Both the position numbers and the translations under genes were made by a program. From NCBI RefSeq assembly GCF_007827045.1, contig NZ_RPFW01000002.1, positions 186,001 through 250,000 on the forward strand: 64,000 nt of DNA, written 5' to 3'. The notes below the pieces were generated by a model. That model did not search any database and was not told where the DNA came from. It was given only the letters and a program-made list of their open reading frames with translations. Of this stretch, positions 24,779 to 33,831 are shown piece after piece. How positions within the stretch are numbered: the first letter of the stretch is position 1; each line of letters opens with the position of its first letter. The stretch comes from Trebonia kvetii. GTDB taxonomy: Bacteria; Actinomycetota; Actinomycetes; Streptosporangiales; Streptosporangiaceae.

Positions 24779-25864
24779 ATGCACCTGTCCGACCTGTGGT
24801 TCATCGCCATCGCCGTGCTCTGGTCCGGCTACTTCGTCCTTGAGGGGTTCGACTTCGGCGTCGGCATCCTGCTGCCCTTCCTGTCCCGCGGCGACGAGAC
24901 CGCGAAGCGCGTCATGATCAACACCATCGGCCCGGTCTGGGACGGGAACGAGGTGTGGCTGCTCACCGCGGGCGGCGCCACGTTCGCCGCCTTTCCCGCC
25001 TGGTACGCGGCCATGTTCAGCGCCTTCTACCTGCCGCTGCTGATCATCCTCGTCGCGCTGATCATCCGCGGTGTCGCGTTCGAGTACCGCGGCAAGCGGG
25101 ACGGCGGCCGGTGGCGCCGCGGCTGGGACGCCTGCATCTTCCTCGGCTCGCTGGTGCCCGCCCTGCTGTGGGGCGTCGCGTTCGGCAACATCGTGCGCGG
25201 CATTCCGCTGAACGCGGCGGAGCAGTTCACCGGGAACTTCTGGACCTTCCTCAACCCGTACGCGATCCTCGGCGGCGTCACCACGCTGGCGCTGTTCACC
25301 CTGCACGGCGCGCTGTTCCTCGCGCTGAAGACCACCGACGACCTGCGCAGGCGCGCCAACGCGACCGCGTCCGCGGTGGCGATCGTCGCCATCGTGGCCG
25401 GCGCGGGCTTCCTCGCCTGGACCGGCGCGTCCTACCGGGCGAGCACGACCTCGGGCACTTCCATCGCCTCGGTGGTGCTCGCGGCGCTCGCCGCCGCCTG
25501 CCTCATCGGGGCCGCCCTGGCCAACAGGGCGGGCCGCGAGGGAGTCGCGTTCGCCGCCAACGCCGTCGCGATCCTCACCGCCACCGCGTCCCTGTTCACC
25601 GCGCTCTACCCGCGGGTGCTGCCCTCCACGACGTCGCCGGCGTTCTCGCTGACCACGGCCAACGCCGCCTCCGCGGCGAAGACCCTCGCGATCATGACCG
25701 TGGTGGCCTGCATCTTCCTGCCGCTGGTGATCGCCTACCAGGCGTGGACGTACTGGGTGTTCCGGCGGCGGGTGATCGCGCCGCCGGCGTCCGCACTGCG
25801 CCCGTCCGCCCAGCCTCCGTCCGCCCAGTCCCCGTCCGCACCCTCGGCCCCTGGGGGCTGGTAG
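24779..25864 (+). CDS. cydB: Cytochrome bd oxidase subunit II
   Basis: 361 aa membrane protein. The N-terminus MHLSDLWFIAIAVLWSGYFVLEGFDFGVGILLPFLSRGDETAKRVMINTIGPVWDGNEVWLL is the CydB signature (FDFGVG, GPVWDGNEVWL), with Trp/Asp/Glu residues lining the heme/proton region. Eight to nine helices follow, and a Pro/Ser repeat tail (PSAQPPSAQSPSAPSAPGG) closes it. It forms the oxidase core with CydA. Its stop is 2 bases before the cydD start. Confidence 0.95.
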   Translation: MHLSDLWFIAIAVLWSGYFVLEGFDFGVGILLPFLSRGDETAKRVMINTIGPVWDGNEVWLLTAGGATFAAFPAWYAAMFSAFYLPLLIILVALIIRGVAFEYRGKRDGGRWRRGWDACIFLGSLVPALLWGVAFGNIVRGIPLNAAEQFTGNFWTFLNPYAILGGVTTLALFTLHGALFLALKTTDDLRRRANATASAVAIVAIVAGAGFLAWTGASYRASTTSGTSIASVVLAALAAACLIGAALANRAGREGVAFAANAVAILTATASLFTALYPRVLPSTTSPAFSLTTANAASAAKTLAIMTVVACIFLPLVIAYQAWTYWVFRRRVIAPPASALRPSAQPPSAQSPSAPSAPGGW

Positions 25865-25866
25865 GC

Positions 25867-27591
25867 ATGCGCCCACTCGACCCACGCCTGCTCCGCTACG
25901 CCGGCGGCGCCCGCGCCCCGATCGGCGCGCTCGCCGGAGTCGGCCTGGTGACCGCCGGGCTGACGATCGTCCAGGCGTGGCTGCTCGCCACCGTGATCGC
26001 GCGGGTATTCATCGACAAAGCGACGCTGTCCGCCGCGGCGCTCATCGCGTTGGCCGCGGTCACCACCGGCCGCGTCGTCACCGCCTGGGCGGCGCAGGCC
26101 CTGGCGCACCGCGCCGCCGCGACGGCACGGAGCCAGTTGCGCGGCGCGCTGCTCGCGCGCATTGTGGCGCTCGGCCCCGGCTGGCGGCGCGGCCGTGGCA
26201 GGGATGCCGGTCAGGCTGCCGGCGGGATCAGGGACGCCGCGGGGCTGACCCAGCTCGCCACCGTCGGCCTCGACGGACTCGACAGCTACTTCACCAGCTA
26301 CCTGCCCGCGCTGATGCTCGCCATCGCGGTCCCGGTCGCGGTGCTCGTCACGATCGCGGTCGCCGACCCGCTGTCCGGGGTCACGGTCGCGGTCACGCTG
26401 CCGCTAGTGCCGCTGTTCGGCGCGCTGATCGGGATGGTGACCGGCCAGCACGCCAAGCGCCGGCTGAACGCGCTTGCCAACCTGGCGCACCACTTCCATG
26501 ATGTAGTCAGCGGGCTGCCCACGCTGCGGGTCTTCGGCAGGGCCGGCGCGCAGCGGAGCAGGATTGAGCAGGTCACGGGGGAGTACCGGCGCGCCACGAT
26601 GGCCACCCTGCGCCTCGCGTTCCTGTCCAGCCTCGCCCTTGAGCTCATCGCCACGATGTCCGTTGCGCTCGTCGCCACCGAGATCGGGCTGCGGCTCGCC
26701 TACGGGCACCTGGACCTGCGGACCGGCCTGCTTGTGCTGATCCTCGCCCCGGAGGCGTACCTGCCGCTGCGCGCGCTCGGGACCCAGTTCCACGCCACCG
26801 CCGACGGACTCGCGGCGGCCAGCGAGGTTTTCACGCTCCTGGAGACGCCCGCGTCAGCGGACATGCCGGCAAGCAACGTTCCGGCCGTCCCCGATGCCTG
26901 CCTGACTGCTGTCAGCGCGGCTGACGGCGCGGTCATCCGGGTGAACGGCGTGAGCGTCCGGCACGAGGGCCGCGCCGTCCCTGCGCCGCACGCGGCCACG
27001 TTCCGCATCGTGCCCGGCCGCCTCACGGTGCTGACCGGACCGAGCGGCTGCGGTAAGAGCACGCTGCTTTCTGTCCTGCTCGGCTTCACCGAGCCGAGCG
27101 CGGGCTCGGTCACGAGCAGCCCGCTCGCGGGCGACGCGGTGACGCAGGGCGCGGTCGCCGCCGCCTGGCTGCCGCAGGAGCCGACCCTGTTCGCCGGCAC
27201 GGTCGCGGAGAACATCAGGCTCGGCTGGCCGGACGCGCCCGACGAGGCCGTGGCGGACGCCGCCCGCGGCGCCGCGCTCGACGATGTCGACCTCGCCAGG
27301 GTGCTTGGCGAGCGCGGCGCGGGCCTGTCGTCCGGCCAGCGGCGGAGGGTCGCGCTTGCCCGTGCGCTGCTGCCCGCCGCGCCGCTGCTGCTGCTCGACG
27401 AGCCGACCGCGGGCCTGGACGCGCGGCGCGAGGCCGTGGTGATCGCCACCTGCTGCCGCCACGCCGCCGCGGGCCGCGCGGTCCTCGTCGTCTCGCACCG
27501 CCCCGCGGTCATCGCCGCCGCCGATGAGGTCGTCGACATCGGCGCGCCCGCGCAGCCGCACGGGCCCATGCCGACCGGAGCCCGCCGATGA
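25867..27591 (+). CDS. cydD: Thiol reductant ABC exporter subunit CydD
   Basis: 574 aa from ATG 25867; the frame is open far upstream but there it runs over cydB. An N-terminal six-helix ABC membrane domain contains LPLVPLFGALIGMVTGQHAKRRLNALANLAHHFHDVVSGLPTLRVFGRA, conserved in CydD. The ATPase has Walker A GPSGCGKSTLL, Q-loop AAWLPQEPTLFAG, a shortened signature GLSSGQRRRVALARALL and Walker B LLLLDEPTAGLD. CydDC exports cysteine and glutathione-type thiols and is needed for assembly of the bd oxidase. It overlaps cydC by ATGA. Confidence 0.93.
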   Translation: MRPLDPRLLRYAGGARAPIGALAGVGLVTAGLTIVQAWLLATVIARVFIDKATLSAAALIALAAVTTGRVVTAWAAQALAHRAAATARSQLRGALLARIVALGPGWRRGRGRDAGQAAGGIRDAAGLTQLATVGLDGLDSYFTSYLPALMLAIAVPVAVLVTIAVADPLSGVTVAVTLPLVPLFGALIGMVTGQHAKRRLNALANLAHHFHDVVSGLPTLRVFGRAGAQRSRIEQVTGEYRRATMATLRLAFLSSLALELIATMSVALVATEIGLRLAYGHLDLRTGLLVLILAPEAYLPLRALGTQFHATADGLAAASEVFTLLETPASADMPASNVPAVPDACLTAVSAADGAVIRVNGVSVRHEGRAVPAPHAATFRIVPGRLTVLTGPSGCGKSTLLSVLLGFTEPSAGSVTSSPLAGDAVTQGAVAAAWLPQEPTLFAGTVAENIRLGWPDAPDEAVADAARGAALDDVDLARVLGERGAGLSSGQRRRVALARALLPAAPLLLLDEPTAGLDARREAVVIATCCRHAAAGRAVLVVSHRPAVIAAADEVVDIGAPAQPHGPMPTGARR

Positions 27592-29327
27592 ACCGATCTG
27601 ATAACAGCAACAGGCGCGCAGCGCAACCCGGCACCGTGCACGGGACCGCCGCGACCAGCAAGGCGGGATCGTCGGGTGACCGGGCTCGCCTCGTCCTCGC
27701 CGCCATCCTCGGCACCCTCGCGGCCGGCTGCTCGGTCGGGCTGCTCGCCACCTCGGCCTGGCTGATCTCCCGTTCCGCGCAGCGGCCGCCGGTGCTGTAC
27801 CTGATGGCGCCGGCCGCGGTCGTCCAGGCGTTCGGCCTCGGCCGCGCGGTCCTGCGCTACGCGGAACGGCTCGCCGGGCACGACGCCGCGCTGCGGCTGC
27901 TCGCCGACCGCCGGGTCCGCGCGTGGGACGCTCTCGCCAGGCTCGCGCCCGCCGGGCTCGGCGACTACCGGTCCGGCGACCTGCTCGCCAGGCTCGTCTC
28001 CGACATCGACTCGTTCGCCGACCGCTGGCTGCGGGTCCGGCTGCCGTACGCGGTCGCCGCGGCCGTCGGCGCGGGCTCTGTCGCGCTCGTTGGCGTGCTG
28101 TCACCCGCGGCCGGCCTGGTCCTCGCGGCGACCCTCGTCGTCTCGGCGCTCGCGGCGCCGCTGGTCGCGATCGCGCTGTCCCGCAGGGAGGAACGGTTGG
28201 TTGCGCCGCTGCGCGGCGAGTTCGCCGCCGCGACGACGGAGTTCATCGAGGGCGCGGCGGAACTCGCCGCGTTCCGCGCGGACGCGCGGGCGCTGGCCGC
28301 ACTGAAGAGCAAGGAGGCGCGACTGGGGGCGGCCGCCATCCGTTCGGGATATGCCAGGGGCGCCGGAGCGGCGGTGAGCGCGCTCGCGGCGGGTGCCGCG
28401 GTGTGGGGCGCCGTGTTCTTCGCGGTGCCCGCGGTCCGCGCGGGCGCCCTGGCCGGGGTGCTGCTCGCCGTCGTCGTGCTGACCCCGATCGCCGTGCACG
28501 AGGTGTTCGGCGGGCTCGCGCCGGCCGCGCAGGAGGTGCCGCGGCTGCGCGCGGCGGCCGCGCGGGTGTCCGACGTGCTGCACCGCCGCGCCCCGGTCGC
28601 CGAGCCCGTGGTGCCCGCGCCGCTACCGCAACCGCCCTACCACCTGGCGGTCCGCGGCCTGCGCGCCGGCTGGGTGCCGGGCCGCGACGTGCTGCGGGAC
28701 ATGAGCTTCGACGTGCCGTCCGGCTCGCGGGCCGCCATCGTCGGCCCGTCGGGCTCGGGCAAGACCACGCTGGCCATGGTGCTGCTGCGGTTCCTTGACT
28801 ACTCGGCGGGCACCGTGACCCTCGGCGGGCGGGATCTGCGGACGCTCGACGGCGACGCGGTGCGCTCGGTCATCGGCCTGTGCGAACAGGACGCGCACGT
28901 CTTCGACTCCACCCTGGAGGCCAACCTGCGGCTGGCCCGCCCGGGCGCCACCACGGCCGAACTGCGCTCCGCGCTCGCCGGCGCCCGGCTGCTCGACTGG
29001 GTCGACGCGCTGCCACTCGGCCTGGCGACCCCCGTCGGTGAGCACGGCGCGCGGCTGTCTGGCGGCCAGCGCCAGCGGCTGGCGCTCGCCCGGGTGCTGC
29101 TCGCGGACTTCCCCGTGGTGATACTCGACGAGCCCGCCGAGCACCTGGACGAGGCGACGGCGCAGGACCTCACCCGCGACCTGCTCACCGCGGTCGAGGG
29201 ACGCACCGTGCTGCTCATCACCCACCGGCCGGTCGCTCCGGGCACCGTCGATCAGGTGCTACGGCTTGACGGCGCCCGCCCTGCCGCGGGCTATGACGAG
29301 GGAAGCGTCGTGAGGTCGAGTATCTGA
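27588..29327 (+). CDS. cydC: Thiol reductant ABC exporter subunit CydC
   Basis: 579 aa, ABC exporter half-transporter that pairs with CydD. The membrane domain starts around residue 40 (LAAILGTLAAGCSVGLLATSAWLISRSAQRPPVLYLMAPAAVVQAFGLGRAVLRYAERLAGHDAALRLLADRR), a typical CydC pattern. The ATPase shows GPSGSGKTTLA, CEQDAHVFDSTLEANL, LSGGQRQRLALARVLL and VVILDEPAEHLD. Residues 4-9 (SDNSNR) are encoded by a copy of the dispersed GATAACAGC repeat, so the repeat invaded the extreme 5' end of the gene without breaking the frame. The last 37 bases overlap the 3' end of the convergent kinase gene. Confidence 0.93.
   Translation: MNRSDNSNRRAAQPGTVHGTAATSKAGSSGDRARLVLAAILGTLAAGCSVGLLATSAWLISRSAQRPPVLYLMAPAAVVQAFGLGRAVLRYAERLAGHDAALRLLADRRVRAWDALARLAPAGLGDYRSGDLLARLVSDIDSFADRWLRVRLPYAVAAAVGAGSVALVGVLSPAAGLVLAATLVVSALAAPLVAIALSRREERLVAPLRGEFAAATTEFIEGAAELAAFRADARALAALKSKEARLGAAAIRSGYARGAGAAVSALAAGAAVWGAVFFAVPAVRAGALAGVLLAVVVLTPIAVHEVFGGLAPAAQEVPRLRAAAARVSDVLHRRAPVAEPVVPAPLPQPPYHLAVRGLRAGWVPGRDVLRDMSFDVPSGSRAAIVGPSGSGKTTLAMVLLRFLDYSAGTVTLGGRDLRTLDGDAVRSVIGLCEQDAHVFDSTLEANLRLARPGATTAELRSALAGARLLDWVDALPLGLATPVGEHGARLSGGQRQRLALARVLLADFPVVILDEPAEHLDEATAQDLTRDLLTAVEGRTVLLITHRPVAPGTVDQVLRLDGARPAAGYDEGSVVRSSI
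27600..27624 (+). repeat. Dispersed GATAACAGC repeat, copy B (inside cydC)
   Basis: GATAACAGCAACAGGCGCG begins in codon 5 of cydC and is translated as DNSNRR, same orientation as the gene. Confidence 0.75.
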
Positions 29328-31768
29328 ATCTGCGCCGTCCCGGCGTCCGAGACGTACAGGGAGTTCTGGTCGAAGGCGGCCTGCGCGAAGCTCAGCGGCG
29401 TCTTGCCGCTCGCGATGTACCCGACGAGCGCGGGCTTGCCGGCCGGGGCCAGCCCGGCGTCGACAACCGCGAGGTTGTCCGCGCCCGGCAGGCCGTTCAG
29501 GTTGCTGTCGGCGACCACGATCGTCTTTCCGCCGTTGACCACGATCACTCCCGTCGGCGTCTGCCCCACGGGGACGGACGCCGTCAGCGCGTGCGCGGGA
29601 TCGGTGCGCAGCTTGGCGGCCGAGAAGCCGAGCAGGGCGTTGCTCGACTGGGCGGTCACCCAGACCGTCGTCCCGTCCGGTGAGACGGTGACCCCGGTCG
29701 CGCCGCAGCCCGCCGCCGCCTGCGCCACCAGCGCGGAACTCGGCTCGGTCTCGAGCTTCGGAATGCTCAGGACGCTGATCACGCCCTCGCTCGGGCCGAA
29801 GGCCGCCGTGCGCGCCTTCGCGCCGCTGACGACGTACAGCCACAGGCCGTCGGGGGAGACCGCCAAGCCCGCCGGGTGGATGCCGAGCGTGATCGTGCCG
29901 ACGAAGACCCCGGGCTGGTTCTGCCCGCTGGTGAGTGCCTTCGCCATGTCGAACACGGCGAGCTTGTTGGAATTCCGCAGCGTCACGAAGCCCCAGCGGT
30001 TGTCGGGTGAGATCGCGACACCGCTCGCGTCGGTGACCGGGCGCACGCCGGGGACCGCCAGGGTCGCGGCCTGGGCGGAGCCCGAGTCCTGCTCAGCCAC
30101 TGTCGCGTTCTCCACGAAGATCATGTTGCCGGCGGCGACGGCCGCGTACTTGCCGTCGCTCGTGAGTGCCACGCCCCTGGCCGCCTCGCCCGGGTACGCC
30201 ACCGTGTCGCCGTACTGCTTGGTCGCGGTATGCCCGCTGTTCATGACCAGAACGCTGAGCTTGTCCGGGTTCGTCGCGAACACGTACTTGCCGGTTCGGC
30301 TCACCGCGATGCCGTACCCGCCGCCGTTCTGGAGTTTCACCGTCGTGCCGCTGACCGTCAGCGTCTTGCCTGCTGCCGCGGCCGTCGAGCAGCCAGGCAC
30401 GGCGACCGCGGCCGCCGCGACCGAGGCGGAGGCGGTGGCCGATGACGTCGAGGTCGAGGCCGATGTCGGGGTCTGCCCTGTTTGCGTGCCCGACGGGGAA
30501 GCGGCGGGCTTGGTGCCCCCCACGTGCCCTGCCACGTACGCGCCGCCGCCGCCCGCGGCGAGCACCACCACGATGACCCCGGCGAGGACGCCGGGGGAAC
30601 GCCAGGCCGGCCGTCTGCGCACGGCGACCGCGGGGGGCAAGGAGGCGCCAGACGCGTAGGCCTCGGTGGCCGCGGCGCCCAGCTCCGAGTCGAGCGCCAT
30701 GTTCTTCGTCTTCGGGTGACCGGAAGCCGCTCCTGCCGCGGCAGGCTTCGGACCGGAACCGCCGCCGGACGGCCGGATGTCGGCGAGCTGCGTCACGATC
30801 CTGGGTGTCGGCCCGGAACCGCCGCCCTGCGCGGGCAGCGCACCCGTCTCATACGGCGCGAACCCCAGGGCCGACCGCAGCGCGTCCGCGAACTCACCGC
30901 AGGTCGGCCACCGGTCCCCTGGCGCCTTGGCCAGGGCCCTTTCCAGCACCGGGTCGACCGCGGCGGGAAGATCGGGCCGCAGGCTGGTCACCGCCGGCGC
31001 CGGCTGCGAGACCTGCGCCCAGATCACCGCCATGGCCTCTTCCCGACGGAACGGCGGCGACCCGGTGAGCAGCTCGAAGGCGGCGCAGGCGAGCGCGTAC
31101 TGGTCCGCGCGCCCGTCCACCGGCTTGCCCTCGATCTGCTCGGGCGAGACGTAGTCCACGGTGCCGAGGAACGACCCGGTGCCCGTCAGGCCGCTCGCCG
31201 ACAGGGTGGCTTTGCTGAGCCCGAAGTCCGACAGGTACACGTGGTCCGGCCTGCCACTGCCCGCGGAGGAGTCGAGCAGCATGTTCGCGGGCTTGACGTC
31301 GCGGTGCACGAGACCTCGCGCGTGGGCGGCGTCAAGCGCCGTGGAAACCTGCGAGATGATCTCGGCGACCCGGGCGGGCGGCAGGTGGCCCGCGCCGTCG
31401 AGCAGCGATCGCACGTCACCGCCACGGACGTACCGCATCGCGATGAACAGCACGCCCGCCGCCTCGCCGGCCTCGAAGACCGGGATGATGTGCGGATCGT
31501 CCACTGCGGCCGCGGCCCGTGACTCGCGGATGAACCGCTGCCGGAACGCCTGGTCCGCGACGAGGCCCGGCGCCAGGAGCTTCAGCGCGACCTGACGGTC
31601 GAGGCGTTCGTCGTGCGCGCGGAAGACAACCGCCATTCCGCCCGCGCCGACTTGTTCCTCAAGCACATAACCGGCGATGCGCGAACCAGGCCCGAAACCC
31701 GCCAGCGATCCGCCGGCTGCTCCCTTAGGCAGTGACTCGCCGGCTCCCTCGGGGACGTCCTCGCTCAC
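29291..31768 (-). CDS. Ser/Thr protein kinase with extracellular YVTN beta-propeller
   Basis: 825 aa from GTG 31768, set by GGAGGAATC just upstream. Kinase domain (residues about 30-290): Gly-loop VGAGGMAVVF, VALKLL Lys, HRDVKPANML catalytic loop, DFG, and SPEQIEG activation segment. After an Ala/Gly-rich juxtamembrane linker one membrane helix (GVLAGVIVVVLAAGGGGAYVAG) near residue 405 leads to a Thr/Ser-rich stalk and a C-terminal propeller of YVTN/NHL-like repeats (ISPDNRWGFVTLRNSNKLAVFDM, VSPDGLWLYVVSG, VSPDGTTVWVTAQSSNALLGF). It is a PknB/PknD-like receptor kinase with a sensor propeller outside the cell; ligand and targets are unknown. Confidence 0.93.
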   Translation of the reverse strand: MSEDVPEGAGESLPKGAAGGSLAGFGPGSRIAGYVLEEQVGAGGMAVVFRAHDERLDRQVALKLLAPGLVADQAFRQRFIRESRAAAAVDDPHIIPVFEAGEAAGVLFIAMRYVRGGDVRSLLDGAGHLPPARVAEIISQVSTALDAAHARGLVHRDVKPANMLLDSSAGSGRPDHVYLSDFGLSKATLSASGLTGTGSFLGTVDYVSPEQIEGKPVDGRADQYALACAAFELLTGSPPFRREEAMAVIWAQVSQPAPAVTSLRPDLPAAVDPVLERALAKAPGDRWPTCGEFADALRSALGFAPYETGALPAQGGGSGPTPRIVTQLADIRPSGGGSGPKPAAAGAASGHPKTKNMALDSELGAAATEAYASGASLPPAVAVRRRPAWRSPGVLAGVIVVVLAAGGGGAYVAGHVGGTKPAASPSGTQTGQTPTSASTSTSSATASASVAAAAVAVPGCSTAAAAGKTLTVSGTTVKLQNGGGYGIAVSRTGKYVFATNPDKLSVLVMNSGHTATKQYGDTVAYPGEAARGVALTSDGKYAAVAAGNMIFVENATVAEQDSGSAQAATLAVPGVRPVTDASGVAISPDNRWGFVTLRNSNKLAVFDMAKALTSGQNQPGVFVGTITLGIHPAGLAVSPDGLWLYVVSGAKARTAAFGPSEGVISVLSIPKLETEPSSALVAQAAAGCGATGVTVSPDGTTVWVTAQSSNALLGFSAAKLRTDPAHALTASVPVGQTPTGVIVVNGGKTIVVADSNLNGLPGADNLAVVDAGLAPAGKPALVGYIASGKTPLSFAQAAFDQNSLYVSDAGTAQIQILDLTTLPSS

Positions 31769-32060
31769 GATTCCTCCATTAGGCAGGCCGCCGGTTGGCC
31801 GCCCCCTCGGCACCGCCGCCACCAGCAAGGAAGCGGGAGATCAAGCTGATCACGACGCAGCTGCACGTGCGATCCGCGCCATTTTATGGCAAGAGTCGTC
31901 AATTCCAGAAGCGAGTCGTATTTTAGAATGGGCTAGTGCCAATAGGTGGATAACTGTTTTAATCCGTGCGCATGACCGCAGCGTTGAGAGCTGGCTTATT
32001 TCGAAGGGAAGGGTGGGAATTAGGTGGCCGGGTCGGCCGCCGGGCCGGCGGCCGGTCGCC
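31769..32060. other. Intergenic region upstream of the kinase, less GC-rich
   Basis: No gene is supported. Bases about 31880-32020 are clearly poorer in GC than the surroundings, with two minus-strand TAAAAT hexamers that could be -10 elements of the kinase promoter. No hairpin or repeat stands out. Confidence 0.4.
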
Positions 32061-32066
32061 TAGGAT
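32061..32066 (+). promoter_or_regulatory. Predicted -10 (TAGGAT), leaderless
   Basis: CCTAGGATCG places TAGGAT 6 bases before the GTG at 32073. The same CCTAGGATCG precedes the gene at 38362. Confidence 0.5.
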
Positions 32067-32072
32067 CGCTGT

Positions 32073-32849
32073 GTGGCTACCGTTACCGACGCGACTCCCT
32101 GGCTGCGGGCCGTCCGCGCCTCCCACGACCGGCTGGCGGGCATCGTCGCCGGACTCGACGCCGAGACCCTGCGCAAGCGGTCCTACGACACGGACTGGTC
32201 CATCGCCGATGTGCTGTCGCACCTCGGCAGCGGCGCGGAGATCTCCGCCATGTACGTCAACGCGGGCGTGACCGGCGGCGACCCGCCGTCGCAGGACGCC
32301 TTCAAGCCGATCTGGGACACCTGGAACGCGCGGTCGCCTGAGGACCAGGCGGCCCGCTCCGTTGAGGCCAACGAGGTCCTCGTCGCCAAGCTCGAGTCGC
32401 TGACGCCGCAGCAGCACGAGACGTTCCGGGTGACGATGTTCGGCGCGATGTCCATGGACCTGGCCGGCGTGCTCGGCATGCGCCTGTCCGAGCACGCCGT
32501 GCACACCTGGGACGTCGCCGTCGCGCTCGACCCGTCCGCCCGGATCGCGCCCGATGCCGTCGACCTGCTCATCGACCAGCTGCCCCGGATGACCGGCTTC
32601 ATGGGGAAGAAGGCGTCCGCCCCGGTCACCGTCGCGGTCACCACGACGAGCCCGGACCGCGCGCTCACCCTCGACACGGGCGGCGTGACCCTGGGGCCAG
32701 CCACGGCGGACGAGATCCCGGGCGCGTCCCTGACCCTGCCCGCGGAGGCGTTTGTCCGACTCATCTACGGCCGCCTCGGCAACGACGCCGAGGTCACGGC
32801 CTCCGGCGTGACCCTGACCGAGCTCAGGACGGTGTTCCCTGGCTTCTAG
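32073..32849 (+). CDS. Maleylpyruvate isomerase family mycothiol-dependent enzyme
   Basis: 258 aa. The N-terminal four-helix DinB-like bundle holds the metal-binding His of the MDMPI_N family: VLSHLGSGAEI and MRLSEHAVHTWDVAVAL. A C-terminal alpha/beta domain (VTVAVTTTSPDRALTLDTGG...LTLPAEAFVRLIYGRLGNDAEV) is the SCP2-like part found in this family. Characterised members isomerise maleylpyruvate using mycothiol, but most actinobacterial paralogues have unknown thiol-transfer roles; no gentisate-pathway gene is nearby. Confidence 0.87.
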   Translation: MATVTDATPWLRAVRASHDRLAGIVAGLDAETLRKRSYDTDWSIADVLSHLGSGAEISAMYVNAGVTGGDPPSQDAFKPIWDTWNARSPEDQAARSVEANEVLVAKLESLTPQQHETFRVTMFGAMSMDLAGVLGMRLSEHAVHTWDVAVALDPSARIAPDAVDLLIDQLPRMTGFMGKKASAPVTVAVTTTSPDRALTLDTGGVTLGPATADEIPGASLTLPAEAFVRLIYGRLGNDAEVTASGVTLTELRTVFPGF

Positions 32850-33056
32850 CCCGCGGTAAGGCAGACCAGATCTTGCACTCCAGGCGCGGGACGGCGCCCA
32901 GGCGGACACGGCCGCACGGTGGCCCGCTCACTCGTCGCGACTTATATAGTCGACCCTATTCGAGTATTGTTGTGCGTAGCACGCCGAACCACCCCCTGGG
33001 TTCCCGAGAGAGGCATCGATGCCGCGCACCCGCATGCCCCGCGACCGGCAGGCACC

Positions 33057-33818
33057 ATGACCAGCGGCGAAGACGGCCTGCCCAAGTACGCGCGGGTCGC
33101 CGCCGCCGTGCGCGGCCAGATCGCCGCGGGCGCGCTGCTGCCCGGGCAGCCCGCGCCAAGCGGCGCGGCGCTCAGCCGCCTGACCGGGTTCTCGACGCTG
33201 ACCTGCCGCCGCGCGCTGCGCGTGCTCATCGACGACGGCCTGCTCACACCGGGGCCGAGCCGCAACGCCCGGCCGCGGGTAGCGGGCGCGGCGCAGCCGC
33301 CGGCCGAGCGCGATCTCGCCGCCGCGACGCGCGCCCTGTCGGCGGGCCTCGCCGCCCGGCGCCGCGCGCACGGGCTGACCCAGCCGGAACTCGCCGCGCT
33401 CAGCGGCGTTTCCGTCACCACGGTCGGCCATGCGGAGACCGGCCGGCTGTGGCAGTCGCGCCGCTTCTGGGAGCACGCCGACGCGATCCTGGACGCCGCG
33501 GGCGGGCTGCTCCGGCTGCATGACGCCTACCGCCAGGCGGTCGCGGCGGGCCAGGCCGCGCAGGACGGCATGCTGCCTGCCGTGGCCGGACCGCGGGCTC
33601 GCGACGGCGACGGCGAGGACTCATCGGAACGGGTTCGGCTGCCTCGCCAGGCCACCGCGGTGCCGGCCAGCCTGGTGACGCCGACCTGCGTCATGATCGT
33701 GTGGGCCGATGGCTCGGTCACCACGGTCCACCCGCCGCGCGCGCTAGCCGGCGAGGGCGCTTCGGGAGAGATCCCGTCCGGGGGACCGGAACACCCGGAC
33801 TGGTCGCCGCAGGCCTGA
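33057..33818 (+). CDS. Regulator with GntR-type winged helix plus XRE helix-turn-helix
   Basis: 253 aa from ATG 33057. Residues 8-75 (PKYARVAAAVRGQIAAGALLPGQPAPSGAALSRLTGFSTLTCRRALRVLIDDGLL) form a GntR-like winged helix; residues about 95-160 (LAARRRAHGLTQPELAALSGVSVTTVGHAETGRLWQSRRFWEHADAIL) form an XRE/HTH_3 domain. Two DNA-binding units in one chain and no ligand domain are unusual. The C-terminal tail is Pro/Gly-rich. Upstream AT-rich TATATAGT (32942-32949) may be part of its promoter. Similar actinomycete proteins are poorly characterised. Confidence 0.8.
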   Translation: MTSGEDGLPKYARVAAAVRGQIAAGALLPGQPAPSGAALSRLTGFSTLTCRRALRVLIDDGLLTPGPSRNARPRVAGAAQPPAERDLAAATRALSAGLAARRRAHGLTQPELAALSGVSVTTVGHAETGRLWQSRRFWEHADAILDAAGGLLRLHDAYRQAVAAGQAAQDGMLPAVAGPRARDGDGEDSSERVRLPRQATAVPASLVTPTCVMIVWADGSVTTVHPPRALAGEGASGEIPSGGPEHPDWSPQA

Positions 33819-33831
33819 TCGTTGCCGGACC

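Noticed and set aside
24955..25866. Upstream extension of cydD by about 300 codons
   Set aside because: The extension runs over cydB in another frame and is Arg/His-rich; the ATG at 25867, 2 bases after cydB, is the natural start.
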